A stretch of 64,000 bases of DNA from Fomitopsis serialis (taxonomy: Eukaryota > Basidiomycota > Agaricomycetes > Polyporales > Fomitopsidaceae): NCBI RefSeq assembly GCF_022376445.1, contig NW_025954988.1:359899-423898 (forward strand). Reading direction: 5' to 3'. The position numbers were made by a program, and so were the translations under genes. The notes beneath the pieces are model-generated. The model was not told the DNA's origin. It saw only the letters and a program-made list of their open reading frames with translations, and did no database searches. Positions 24,863-36,142 of this stretch are shown in pieces; positions within the stretch are counted from its first letter, which is position 1, and every line of letters starts with the position of its first letter.

Positions 24863-25077
24863 GTGTCGACATCACTAGAGTCGTCGTGCATCATGGGTCG
24901 GACTAGACATTCCGATCGTCTGCTGGCTTTGAATACTGCGAGATCATGACTACGAACGGTCCATTCCCCGACTCACTCTCATAACCATCACCGTGGTCCA
25001 TCGCTCCACCAACCCGACATAAACAACAGAAATAACACAATACGTAACATGCTTTGAACGTAACTGCTCGGTTCAGC

Positions 25078-27291
25078 TCAAGACAAGCCCAAGTTGGAGC
25101 GGATCGCGTCCTGCAGGACATAGTTGTAGTCCTGGAGGCCGAACAGTGAGCACGGAAGCATCTCAACCCATACACGTTGGCTGACCTGGTCGAGCGACCA
25201 CGTAAAACATCCCGCCATCCCCGCGCTCTTGGCGTAGGATGCCTTGTCCCCGAGGGAGTAGGTGTCGTCGTATGTCACGACCGTCGTCCGCGCGGTGTCA
25301 TAGAGGTACTGTCCAATCAACGATTAGTGACCTCTGGTAGTATCACGATGACACATGATGCGCACAGGTGTATCACTGCAGTTATCCCAGCCTGTATGCG
25401 GGGACCCGTCAGTCCAAACCGCCCTACAGCACGAACCAAGCCCACGCGCACCTTCGTATACCCATTTGCCTCACGAAGTCGCGTGCTCGACTCCTGCAGC
25501 GCGCCCACGCGACGATCTGATTGAACGCGATCTCCTGGCCCCAGTACGAGCTCAGGTCGCCCGCGTCCTGAGCCTTCGCCACGTCCCCCTCGCCTTCGGC
25601 CTCACACGAGCGTGCGCACCCTTCAAGAAGTTCGGCTGCGCACGCTCGCCCGTAGCCCCCGTCGGGATCGGACACGCTCGGGCCGTTTCCCCGCCATACC
25701 GAGCACGCGCTGGCGGTACGCGTCCAGCCCCAGCACCCCCGCTCTCGTCTGCCTTCGGCAGCTCGATGTCCGTGAGCGTCGTCGCACTGCTCTGCGAGAC
25801 GTACCCGTACAGCGGGAGGCCGAGCACGAGCTGCCCCGCGGGGAAATTCGCGGAGGTCCACTGCGAGAAGGCCGCCTCGGCGCTGTACTGCGGCTCCGTG
25901 GAGTTACCGCAGAGGTTCCCAGCGGGGCGTTGGGCCCGGGGGACGTCGTGGACGCGCCGAAGACGTCGTAGTTCTGTGGGCCTGTCATAAGTGACACGGT
26001 GGTGGGGAGGGAGATGGGGCATACATGATGTTGGCGTAAGTCATTTGCTGGGCGTAAGCGGAGACGTCTGTGAGGGGGTTGCCGTCTGACCTATCCATGG
26101 GAGGTCAGTCACGGCTGCCGAGATGATCTTGTTCGGCCCAGTGCTGATCGCAGGGAGGTGAAGAACGTGAGGAGGTTGGCCGCGTCGTCTGAGGAGTATA
26201 GGTTGCCATCTCCGGTCTGGTTGGGATACTCCTGCGATGCTCAAGTCAGTATGGTGCGCGTCGGTCGCGAACCAAAGGACGCGCGCACCCAGTCGATGTC
26301 GATTCCTAGCGAGACATGCTGTTCGTGAATGAGTGGCAAATGGAGATGGCTCTGGTACGTTACCGTCAAGGTCGTACGTATTCACGGCGTCGACGCAACT
26401 CTGGACGAATGCCGCATTGTTGGACGAGTTCATCACCTGCGAGAACCAGTAGCCTCCCGACCAGCCGCCTGTCCATGCATCAGCGTCAGTTGAAACAGAC
26501 GAGCATTTGCGCGTACCGATGGAGAGAACCACTTTCGTGTCGTACCCACTGTTGTGCGCGCTGCTGACCAGCGTCTGCAGCGTCGATGTGGCTCCCGAGT
26601 CCCAATTCAGCCCATTGGAGGAATTCGGCGTTGCGAAGGCTGGACAGATGTGAGTGCTCCGACAATCTTCTGACAGAACACGCAGGCATACCGAATAGCA
26701 GGATGTCGAACTTGGAAAAGTCGACGTTCTGTGGAGCGATGGTCCCAGTCGCCCAGTCCGGATAGTATCCTGCAGCTATGGGTGTGGTGCTCGCTGTTCG
26801 CTCGAGCTCCTTCATGGCGTGCAACGCGGTGTTCCTGGAGAGCGTCGAGGGAAGTGCGTCTTCGAGGTTGAAGTCTGCCGTGGTCGTAGCAGCAGACGGT
26901 GTGGTACCTAGAAAGCCGAGCAGAGCGGGGCTCGAGGCGTACGTAGGAGACCCGAGAAGCTTGGAGAGGTAGTCAGAGAGGCCCTCCTTGCGCTCAGAGA
27001 TGAGCTTGTCGTCTGCCCATGCTGATGGGATGAAGGACGTGACAAGGATCCGTTTGGGTGGTAGAGTTTCTGGATCACCGAGCGTGGCATGCAACTCAAT
27101 GAACTGCATATAGGATTAGCTTCTTCAGCTTCACCAAGACACCTCGCTGAACGGAAACACACCTCGGAGTAGCGTCTAGGCACTTCGGCCTGCGTACCAT
27201 CCTCGTGGACGACCTCGATAATATACAGAACGTGAGGTCGTGGCGAGGATGCCGTGGTGTGTTTGACGATAGATGCGCTCGCTATGGCCAT
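25078..27291 (-). CDS. GH18 chitinase with N-terminal PX domain
   Basis: The start is at 27291. Exons seen are 27291-27163, 27103-26692, 26639-26517, 26468-26364, 26305-26289 and 26231 downward, with the last exon ending at 25078. Residues about 1-93 form a PX domain: YIIEV, the phosphoinositide-binding motif RRYSEF (aa 39-44), LPPK (57-60) and a C-terminal ERKEGLSDYLSKLL helix. The GH18 barrel starts at about aa 151 (PIAAGYYPDWATG). The second PX half and the GH18 start lie in one uninterrupted exon, so the fusion is read directly. The catalytic DGIDIDWE (aa about 256-263) is complete, with Glu as acid/base. There is no signal peptide. From about 26136 down the frame breaks at least four times by one base (near 26136, 26090, 25975 and 25918, with more to 25560). 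Yet the C-terminal motifs YDVFG, LPLYGYVS, WDNCSDTP and FTWSLDQ persist. Sequencing error or a decaying gene are both possible. Confidence 0.8.
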
Positions 27292-28033
27292 GGCTTTATA
27301 CAGGTCGTGCGGAGGGCACGTCGTTCGTGCTCGTCGGGTCACTGCTACTTATATACACGACGACGGATGCTACGATGTCACTGTTAGAGTTCTGTAACGC
27401 CCGCCGAACGGAAGCTCGGAAGACGTCCTGCTGACTTGATGTGAAGCAACGGTGGGCTGGGAACCTGATCGCCAGGGCCCCACCATGGTAGAGCGCGACA
27501 ACTGGAGCGATCTCTGCCGCTGCACCAGTTCCCGTCATGCAGAGTTCGCGCACCGTCCTGCATGTGACCACCCAATCGCGCTGAGTGCCCACCAGACGTG
27601 GTGTCCTCCAACTGAGGTACTGGCACCGGGGGAACAATGCACATGGGAAGCCTTTCTGTACAGCGCACGAGCCCCTGCTGGTCGACCTCTGCACAGAGAC
27701 AGATAACGATACGAATCGGGATCATCGTTGCCGCGGACGCGTGCCGACTTGAACTTCTATCGGCTGGGTGTAGCCTCCTCGGTCAGTAGTGCTTCTAGAC
27801 TGGTACACAGACCGCTAACTCCGCAGTGCGCACCTGAAGGAGGCCGACATTCAACTTCGCTGTATAGATAAGTGCAAGCGCCTTCTGGCGAAGCACGACC
27901 TCAGCAGCGAATAGGAACAATACTATCATAAGAACCCTCGCACATACAACCCTCGGAGACGCCATCGTGCCCGTACGTCGATACCTGCATCGACCCATGA
28001 AATGTTGGTACAGCACCAAGGAAGCCAAACCCT
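27292..28033. other. intergenic between tandem chitinase genes
   Basis: A 742-bp spacer separates the PX-chitinase promoter and the 3' end of the second chitinase, both on the minus strand. Overlapping open frames lack motifs. Nothing else was recognised. Confidence 0.5.
27347..27357 (-). promoter_or_regulatory. TATA-like box of the PX-chitinase
   Basis: On the minus strand GTATATAAGT lies about 58 bp upstream of the start codon at 27291. This is a plausible core promoter position. A second TATAAAG directly abuts the ATG and is too close to act. Confidence 0.4.
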
Positions 28034-29816
28034 TCAGCGCCCCAGAAGACCGTTGGTGTTTAGACTCAAACTGGCTCTGATCGCATTTTGCAGAGTATTA
28101 TCGAGGTCCTGCATATGCCAGATCCTGAGTGACCGCTCGTGTCTTGGAACACGGGTGCAGACGTACCTGGTCCAATGACCACGTAAAGACACCACCCATG
28201 CCGGAGTTTGTCGCACATTGAGTCTTGAGTGCGAGCGACGTGTGATTGTCGTAGGTGACAAGAGTCTCGCGCGACGTGTCGTATACGAACTGTCCTCGAA
28301 TACATCAACGTGTTTACGCCGCGTTCGAGAGAGGAGAAACGCACTGGTGTTTCGCTGCAGTTGTCCCATCCTAGGAGAGCGGAATGATGAGCTGCTATGA
28401 TGATCCGAGGGCTGCATACCTTCAGTGTATCCATTATCGGCCACGAACCTGTCGCCGAGCTGCTTCAGCACGCCATGCGAGACAAGGTCGCTGAAGGCAT
28501 CTGTTGGCCCATGAACTTGCTGAGATTTCCCGACCCTGCGCCCGAGTCCCTGGCATAATCGGTCGTCTGGTTGGCAGCGGGGCCGAGCGCTCCGGCACGG
28601 ACCCCATTGACGAACACGGACTGATCATCGGCAAATTTGGTGTCGAATCGCCGATTCTCGTCGACGCTGCGGGCAACGTCGCCCACAGCATACTGTCTCC
28701 CCGCCATGGCCAGCACTTTCTCTCGGTAGTATTCCTTTCCGCTGCTCGCGCCATCGGCGTCGCGGTGTTGGAGCGTCTGCTTGCTGCTCTTGCTGACGTA
28801 TCCGTACAGGGGCATGCCCAGCAAGAGCTGGTTCGCAGGAAAATTCGCAGCAGTCCACTGTTTCAGCGCCGCCTGGGCGCTGGACTCTGGCTGGGAGGAG
28901 TCGCCGCAAAGATCGCCTAAAGGAGCGTTCGGTCCGGGAGTCGACGATGACCCGTACACGTCGTAATTCCTGATCGAACAAACTTCAGAATGCGTGGGGA
29001 GAAGAAGGAAGCAGGGCATACATGAGGTTGACATAGGACATCACCTTTGCGTATTCCGACACATCCGAGAGTGGGTTGCCGTCTGGGCCTTTGAAGGGCT
29101 GGTCCGTAACGGCGGCTGAGATGATTGCCTCGTTCCCAAGCTTCTTGCGAAGTGCCTGGAAGAAGCTGAGTAGGTTTGCAGCGTCCTCCGACGAGTGCCC
29201 TTGGCCGTTGCCCGCGCCGGCGTCATTGGGATATTCCTGATACGATTGACGTGAGAGCAAGGTCGAGGAGACGATTAGCGTACTGACCCAGTCGACGTCT
29301 ACACCTGATGATTTCTTCGATGGGTATTTTCATGCATGATGTAGTAGGAGGACGTACCGTCGAGGTTGTATGTCTTGACAGCGCTCACGACTGCGTCTAC
29401 GAAGCTGTCTCTGTTGCTCGACTTCATGGCATCGGAGTAATGGTCACAGCCACCCCAACCGCCTGAAGCAAATGTCTGATGAGTATATCCCAGGGAAACT
29501 TTGGCGAGAGCAATACCGATTGACAGGACAACCTTGGTGTCATGACCACCATTGCGGGCCGCACTAACCAGGGAATTCAACGTGGAAGCAGACCCATCAT
29601 CAAGGCTAACACCATATGCAGAGCTGGGCGTTGCGAACGCTGTAAAGGCTCAGCTGAGAATCCAAGGTGTAGACAACTGCAATGCGCACCGAAAAACAAG
29701 ACATCGTACATGGAGAAGTTGAGCTTCGACGGAGGCACGGTATCGGCCACCCAGGAGGGGTAGTAGGCCCCATATATGGGCTTCGAACCGTTGGTAGTGG
29801 GATCCTGGACTGCCAT
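28034..29816 (-). CDS. GH18 chitinase, no secretion signal
   Basis: Nine exons: 29816-29690, 29639-29517, 29462-29358, 29304-29288, 29236-29022, 28969-28420, 28370-28345, 28289-28167 and 28108-28034. Allowing for one missing base near 28482 they close in frame at 453 aa. The enzyme would cleave beta-1,4 N-acetylglucosamine polymers. Motifs: GAYYPSWVADTVPP at the N-terminus, TKVVLSIGGWGG, catalytic DGVDVDWE, SYVNLMNYDVYG, LLLGMPLYGYVSK, GWDNCSETP, GVFTWSLDQ. Intron positions in the first half match those of the PX-chitinase exactly (exons of 123, 105 and 17 nt), so the two are tandem paralogues. No signal peptide is present, and here also no PX domain, suggesting an intracellular or unconventionally exported enzyme. 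A GATAAAAG element lies about 110 bp upstream of the start. Confidence 0.88.
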
Positions 29817-31060
29817 CCTCGGCGGCGACGAAATTCAGAAGGAAAATAGTACAGAAAGAAGAAAATAAGCGTCAAGAGACGAGCAGGCGAAGCAAACGGG
29901 GAGACGCTCTTGACCCGCGCCTTTTATCATGGAGAGTACACGAAAGCACTGGCCCGGATTAGACAGCAGGATCAGACAGCCTGGGGCCTGTGCAGATAGC
30001 AATGCGAGTGCTCTCTCGCTCTGCTCCGCCATGCAGGGGGCAGGGGTGAAACGTGCAGACGAGCTCGGAGACACGGGCATTGCGAGCGTCTCTCCGGTCG
30101 TAATCTGAGAGCGCCGACCTCGATCTTGGAGGCTTGATGTTAGAAATGTTCCAGCGCATAACGCTACCGATTGGGCTTGTAGTATATACTACTGGGCGCC
30201 CGCGAGCGTAACTGCGTCCAAGTTATCGCCGCTCAAGCCAACCTGCGCGGGCTCCCTGTTGACGAGTGCGTTAGCACCGCTCGGGGTGGTAAGATTCGAG
30301 ACCGACTCGGATGGTTTGTGATTCACTCACCATCCGCGGAGCGTCCCTCTGGTCCGAATCGGAGCCCCATGTACTAGTAGCTGCCAAGCATGCGCCCACA
30401 CAAGGCAAAAGACACGCTCCGACAGCGGGTGCACGCGCTGCCGTAACAGACAGAGCTGTCGTGAGCAAAAGCCTATCAGACTTGAAAGCTTGATGGTTAG
30501 CTACTCGACGTCCTCAAGGTCGCAGACACAGATATCAGTGCACTCCAGTTCGAAGTCTAACGCAGTTTCGGTCTACGTCGGGCATGTGCCGGGTCGGTAC
30601 AGCCACTCGGTGGCAGCGTCTCAGCCGGTCATGCCCAGTATGGAAACGCCGAGCTAGTAGTGTTTCTGTGGAACGCTCCGAGTCCTGGACAGTCGCCATG
30701 CACCCTTTGGAGAACAAGCCGTCCGCTGGGGTGGACTGTCCACGGTGGACTCCCGTGGACTCCACGAAGCACGTGACGTACAAACAAAGGCGATAAGATT
30801 ACTACCGTTTACGGCGCAAGGCTGGAGGATCGCCGCAGTGTGTTACACTGTGTACACCCGTAAGTACTACACAGTCAGTGTTCTTCCCTCTATCTCTCGT
30901 AACCCTTGCGTACCTGTCGCGGATGTCCAGGACACACAGGCGAGCCTGTCCGGGAGAGATGGGCGTTCACATCGACCCGCTGCACGCCTCAAGACCGCGC
31001 CATATGTGACACGGCTGCAACGACTTCTAGCAATGTGCCCAGGGCATTGCTGGGGACTTA
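29817..31060. other. intergenic, no gene recognised
   Basis: Upstream of the second chitinase. Minus-strand GATAAAAG at 29921-29930 may be its TATA element. A short perfect stem (CGGATGGT / ACCATCCG, about 30308-30336) is present but isolated. From about 30500 the sequence becomes repeat-like and leads into the GC-rich block. Confidence 0.4.
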
Positions 31061-32322
31061 CGGAGGATGGTTGTTCGGGGGAGGGGGGGAGAGATGGTCG
31101 CGGCCAACAGGGCCAGAAAACCAGGTGAGTTTTCTGCTTGTCACCTCGTCCTCATAGGCGACCCTGGCAAGCAAATGCCCACCAAGGACGATCGGACGGA
31201 GATGAATGCGACGAAGACGGCCCCAGCGCGCGCGTTCCCAGCGAGCACGAGCGCGGCGAAGACGACCCAGATGTGCGCGCGCAAGCGACACACGCCCACC
31301 CGCCTGGCCACCTGCCAGCCCTCACGGCCGTAACAGACCCACGAGGTCAGTGAGCGCCTCGCGTCCTCTGCACGCTGGCGGACGTCGATCCGCCTCTGCC
31401 ATGCAGGCGTTCGCCCTGTGCCCGTTATGCACGAAGTCGGCGCCCGCCGTGCACAAATACACCCACAAGCCTTGCCTGTCGCGCCGACAACGGCTCTCAG
31501 TGCGCACGAGCGCTCCGGGCGCATCTCTGGCAGCCTGCCATGCGATCGCTTGTGGTGCACATGCACGACGGGCAGCATCCACTGCTGCCCGTCCTGGCCC
31601 ATTACTGCCTGCCCGTCTGCCCGCCCGCACATGCGCCTGTGCACCTGCGCCTACGCTCGCCCATGCACTCGCCTGCGCTTGCACCCACCTGCGTGCGCTT
31701 GCCCGCCCCACCTACCCACTCGTCCACCTGTTCGCCCAGCACCCGCGCACCTGTCCGGCACATCCGTCCGCCCGCCCGCTGTGAGCCTACCGCCTGCCCT
31801 CGCTGTTAGCAGATTTGCGGATCATCGCTCACACCATAGCATACTGATTTGGGATCAATGTCACTTAGACTACCTTCTACTTCGTTATGATATCTACTTG
31901 TACACGATGACGCGAAATGCTTAGTTGCCCTTGTGCAGCTTGATGCGCTTTACTGCATATTCTGTCGAGAGCTAAGTACCCTGAGACGCATAAGTCAGTT
32001 AAGATGGATGCGAAGCCACAGAAAGCCGCCGCTCTTCCGCCAACGCACTTCCTGAATTTTATGAACAGGGGAATGAGCACAAATGATCATGAACCGCTAC
32101 CCGCCGCGACATACAATAGTAAGCTGCCAGCACTTACTTGGTACGATTGGTCTACTTACTTCAGAAGTATTGCGATCAGTGGCAACGATAATGGTGCAGT
32201 AATAACAGGTTACAATTGGCCAGTAGACTATATAATATAATATGGATCTTATCAGCTCGTTATCGGTGTCACTGTTTGGCAAGTCCAGCTCCACGGAGTC
32301 CACGTGGACAAGTCCACCCCAG
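30727..32322. repeat. inverted repeat pair flanking GC-rich block (possible degenerate transposon)
   Basis: Near 30727-30772 the plus strand reads CCGCTGGGGTGGACTGTCCA, continuing with GTGGACTCC-type units. Near 32276-32322 the complementary strand reads the same motif, CCGCTGGGGTGGACTTGTCC, with the same units. The two copies face each other about 1.5 kb apart, as subterminal repeats of a hAT-type element would. No transposase and no clear target duplication were found, so the element class is inferred. Confidence 0.4.
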
Positions 32323-33660
32323 CGGGCCCATTACTTTGACCCTTTGTAAGGTCGGCCGGAAGGCCACGGTTCGAATACGGACGCGGTTCGGCCTCCGGAC
32401 CATGCCCGAGGCCCGAGCGCCGTCCACCTCCTTGCGTCGTTTCAAAGTACATAGTTACAGTACTGTCCTCCAAGTACTGTTCGAACGTGCAGCGCTCAAT
32501 TTCTCACTCTGGCATGTACATACACTCGCTGCGCTCTTCGACCTAGCCGCATCCTCTAAGTTTGGAAGCACGCTTGATCCTGTGCGGGCCGTCGAATCGC
32601 TCGCGGCGTTGCCTCATGCCAATCTGCCACTGCCACTCTCTCCCTCTCTTGCCGTGGGCACCACCACCTCAATATTCATCCACGACGGCCTGGCTCGGGC
32701 TCGGGTGTGTAAGAGCACCACCACGAGCGCAACAACAATGGCACTGTGAAGCGCATCGAAGGCCCGAGACGGAACGATGGGCACGCAGGGTAAGTGCCCA
32801 GCATGCGGCGTACGCGACCGACGAGCGCGTGAGCAACAGACGCGAAGGTGAGTACCATTGCACACGAGCAAGCTGGCTAAGAACGGGCGTGGGGTATGGT
32901 TGGTAGGGCCGGGGCACGCAGTACACACGCCGGCCGTGAGCGCGCAGGGCATAAGCCCAGCACACAAACACGGCCGACGACCGGACTGCGGTTGCATCAG
33001 CGAAGGAATCGGACGGATGGGAGAATGTGGGCAGGCGCAGGGCGCAGTCGCCGTCGCGCCATGAAGCGCAATGCGCACGCCGACCGCGAGCGCACCGGGC
33101 GAATGCCCAGCACGCAGACACCGCCGACGAACGCGCGCAGAGCGAGTGGGCAGGCGGGCGAGCAGGCGTGGACGGGCAATCGGATGGGCAAGCGAGTGGA
33201 TGGGTGGGAGAGCGCGCAGGCGACAGCGCACACATCAACCGCGAGCGCGATGGGCGAACACTCACTGGACGCAGGCACGGCTGACAAACGCGTGCACAGA
33301 GGCGTGCGAGCGGGCACACAAGCGGGCCACGACACGTACAGCGAGAACGAAGGTGAATGCTCGGCGAGCATGCAGGGCAAAGTCTCAACGTAAAGCGCAG
33401 CCGACGATCGGACCATGGGCCCAGACGCAGCTACGAGCGGGGAGGGCCGACAGACGGCGGGCCCGGACGGGAGCGAGTCGGCAAGGAAGGGTGAATGGCT
33501 GGCAGAGACGGGTGATGACGAGGGGATGAGATGAGCCTTGAGGACGAGCAAGGACGAGCGAATGTCAGGTACGACGCGCGGCAACACCGAGGATGCAAGC
33601 ACAACGCGGACGAGTCGGAGTCGGAGAGTGACCACTCGGAGGCCATGGGCATAGATGCAC
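31085..33660. repeat. GC-rich degenerate minisatellite block A
   Basis: On the plus strand about 31190-31800 is C-rich (CTCGCC/CTGCCCG-type words) and about 32760-33640 is G-rich (GCGAGCGGGC-type words), with an ordinary stretch between. The G-rich part contains recurring cores around 32785, 32945, 33085, 33240 and 33350. Their best conserved part is a GGGC-GAAT-GCCC hairpin followed by CAGCA-GCAG and CGGCCGACGAACG. Long open frames here are composition artefacts of Ala/Arg/Pro codons. A small AT-richer island with an 78-aa open frame lies at 32004-32240. Confidence 0.6.
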
Positions 33661-34573
33661 TGCACGTCTGAATAACTTCCAGGCTCTGCTGTCAATTCAT
33701 GGGTTATAGGGACACTATGATCCCCCAGACTACTACGAACATCGTTCACTGGCTGTCACAAACAGCACGAATTACTGGATGCCTCATTTGTCCACGCGAC
33801 ACAGGATTGTATTCGAAATGGTATGTGCATCGTCCGAACTGCCTCTAATGATAATTACAAGTAATACTGACAGTGACTCGGTGCGACCATACAGCAGAGG
33901 GAACAGCCAATTTACCCATACACTCTGCCAAACGAATTCCACGCAGGCTCGAGCTCATCAATGGCACGCGCTTTGTGGCTGACAGAGTCTGTCGGTAAAT
34001 GGTACCTACGCACACTACTGGGCATGGTGTGTATGTCTACTAACTTCTAAGTTGCGTATTTGATCGCGAGAGGGGATGGGGTAAGCGGATCCCAGAGCAA
34101 TGCATGTCGACTCGGACTCCGGCGATGACCAGAAGACTTCCTGCAAGTCATTCAATATTGAATCTGCTTGCGCAAGCTGTACGTATTGGTATGTTGCGGG
34201 CTGATATCAGGCCACGAAGCCGACTCCTGGAGGGAGGCGGCTGAGTGACCTCCTGGGTTAGCATTGCTACCAAATGATTTGGACCGGATAGTCACATTGG
34301 AGTTGTATACAAAACGAATAAGACATGTGGGCGCACATCGAACTTCCGTAGCGTGGCACGGGCTTCGGCTGGTTGTAACCACGTACGAAAACAGTGGGCT
34401 AAGATCTTTATTAGCTCTATGATCTATTACGGCTACGTTCGAACTTGATGGGCGCTTATTCCCCGTTTGCGCCACCGTACTCAGTGACGATTTTCGACTT
34501 TCTTGCAAGGCCACTCGATGCCTCAAAATATCATCTCAATAGGTCTTGCAGTTGTAGCGAGTCCCTCCGGATC
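33661..34573. other. intergenic, nothing recognised
   Basis: About 0.9 kb of ordinary composition lies between GC-rich block A and the solo LTR. Short open frames have no motifs. Confidence 0.4.
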
Positions 34574-34801
34574 ACGGTGATGAGCCCTTAGCTCACCTAC
34601 CCACCGAAAACGCCATTTACGGTCGATACAACAGTACACTAAGTCCGTATGGTCGACGCGCTATCCGTCCGTTCGAGGAAACCGCCCGATGTTCGAAGCT
34701 CAAGCGTCCATGTTCGGAACCCTTAGCGGCGAAGTCAAACGGTTTAGAAGAGTCACTACATTGGTAGGACTACGGGCAAGTACACGGCTAGGTCAAACTA
34801 C

Positions 34802-35646
34802 CTAGTGACGGCCTCGGCAACTCTCGTATCTATGTCCTCGACCTCCGCACCCATGACCACCACCCCTACCCCTACGAACAGACGGACCGGCGTCGAAGCT
34901 ACGGTCAGTGTTGACGCGCTCGAGCAGGCTTTCGAGCAACCCGACGAGGGTGCCGTGCGTGCGGCGCTGGTCGACTGCGATGTTGTGAATCGCTCGACCC
35001 ATGGACTCGAGGTTGTCGGGCAGCTGGCGAAAGTCGGACAGGACCAACGACTCGCGCTGATACTGCGGGTTCGCAAGGGGACGACGCTCGGCCTGGTTGA
35101 CTTGTTCGAGCAGCACCAAGGTCTCGGACCAGGCGATCGTAGGGTAGGGCGAACCTAGGATATCTCCCTGGTTGCCATCGCGGTGGAAGACCTCGTCGAG
35201 GTAACGCATCAACTCGTCGATCTCGGGGAACGACCTAGGAGCAGGAAGCGTATCGTTCGCCAGCAGGATGGCCCGACTGCGGGACTCGAACAAGAATCGC
35301 TGTTCGAAGGTCGGTGCGATGGTTCGAAGGACAGTCAAAGTTCGGAGGCATGTACGATCATCCAACGGACTCCGTGGGCCCAAGCCAGCCACTCTCCGGG
35401 ACTGTTGGCATCGTATCGCGGCTCGACAAGTCCCTCGGTCTTGAGGACCTCTAGGAGGCGATAGTAGCGGGCAGCATACACTTCGGAAGTTGGGTCGAGG
35501 TGCGGCATGTTCGTGTAAGTCAGGCGAACTTCTGCGGCTGTCTCATATCTTCGAGGACTGTCACCGGCTCCGGTTATGACCTTCGCCGTTCGGGAACGGT
35601 CGCCCGTTATGCGGAACCTGCGGAAGGCCGAGTTGGATTCTCTCAT
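34802..35646 (-). CDS. antisense two-exon gene in LTR U3, copy 1, unknown function
   Basis: Exon 1 35646-35356 starts MRESNSAFRRF. A 56-nt intron (35355-35300, GTACAT...CAG) precedes exon 2 35299-34802. The spliced product is 262 aa. The family is not recognised. The N-terminal half is basic and may be winged-helix-like (AARYYRLLEVLKTEGLVEPR is a plausible helix-turn region). The middle is acidic and helical (FPEIDELMRYLDEVFHRDG). The C-terminus is Gly/Arg-rich (RRGRGGGHGCGGRGHRYES), as in RGG nucleic-acid-binding tails. It reads opposite to the retrotransposon and ends within U3. A CCAAT box (minus strand, 35686-35690) lies about 40 bp upstream of the ATG. The second copy at 58448-59292 keeps the frame, length and both splice sites. 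Whether it is expressed is unknown. Confidence 0.6.
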
Positions 35647-35767
35647 GTGTTAGTAGGTCCGGGTCGAGCATTGTGACATTCTCCGATTGGCTGCTTTCCT
35701 TATCACTTTCATTCATCATGTCTTGTATTTCTCTTGGCTCGCTTGGCCTTCGGACCGTATTTTCCTG

Positions 35768-35774
35768 TATATAC
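35768..35774 (+). promoter_or_regulatory. LTR TATA box (solo copy)
   Basis: TATATAC sits in a stretch identical in both LTR copies, just upstream of a pyrimidine-rich run. It is a likely U3/R core promoter for the retrotransposon strand. It lies outside the antisense coding part. Confidence 0.5.
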
Positions 35775-36142
35775 TCTGGGACTTGTTCCCTTCGAATCTC
35801 AGAGACCCCCTTACCCTCTCAATCTCACCTCGCACCGGCGAGGTTCGTCAGCCAGTCAGTACGTTCGAAAGCCAGCAAGTTCGCCAGTCAGCCAGTACGT
35901 TCGAAGCCAGTCAGTCAGTCAGTCAGTTTGCCAGTACGTTCGCCAGCTCGTAGTTGCCCCGAGAGGCTCTACACTTCTCCTCCTGCCGTCGCTCGCCTTC
36001 CTTGTCACCGTTCGTTCGACACGCCTGTCGAAGTCCTCCCTCCTACCTTCGAGGCTTAGCCCTCGTCTTCGAACAGTCTTCGACATCTTCGAAGCTCTCC
36101 CACGTTGTTCGGAGTCTTGTCCGTCCTCCTCCTTCTTACCTA

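Noticed and set aside
30308..30336. Isolated 8-bp stem-loop
   Set aside because: A single short hairpin in a long intergenic region is expected by chance, with no context supporting a terminator or attachment site.
32004..32240. 78-aa open frame with a WYDWSTYFRSIAIS segment, perhaps a copia-type gag fragment
   Set aside because: Resemblance is limited to a few residues and there is no continuation or flanking LTR. Too weak to list as a gene.
32355..32385. tRNA B-box-like GGTTCGAATAC
   Set aside because: No A-box at the right distance and no acceptor stem. It lies in repeat-like sequence.
31206..33749. Long overlapping open frames of Ala/Arg/Pro-rich protein on both strands
   Set aside because: They lie in GC-skewed minisatellite sequence, overlap in several frames on both strands, and lack motifs or splice support. 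They are composition artefacts.
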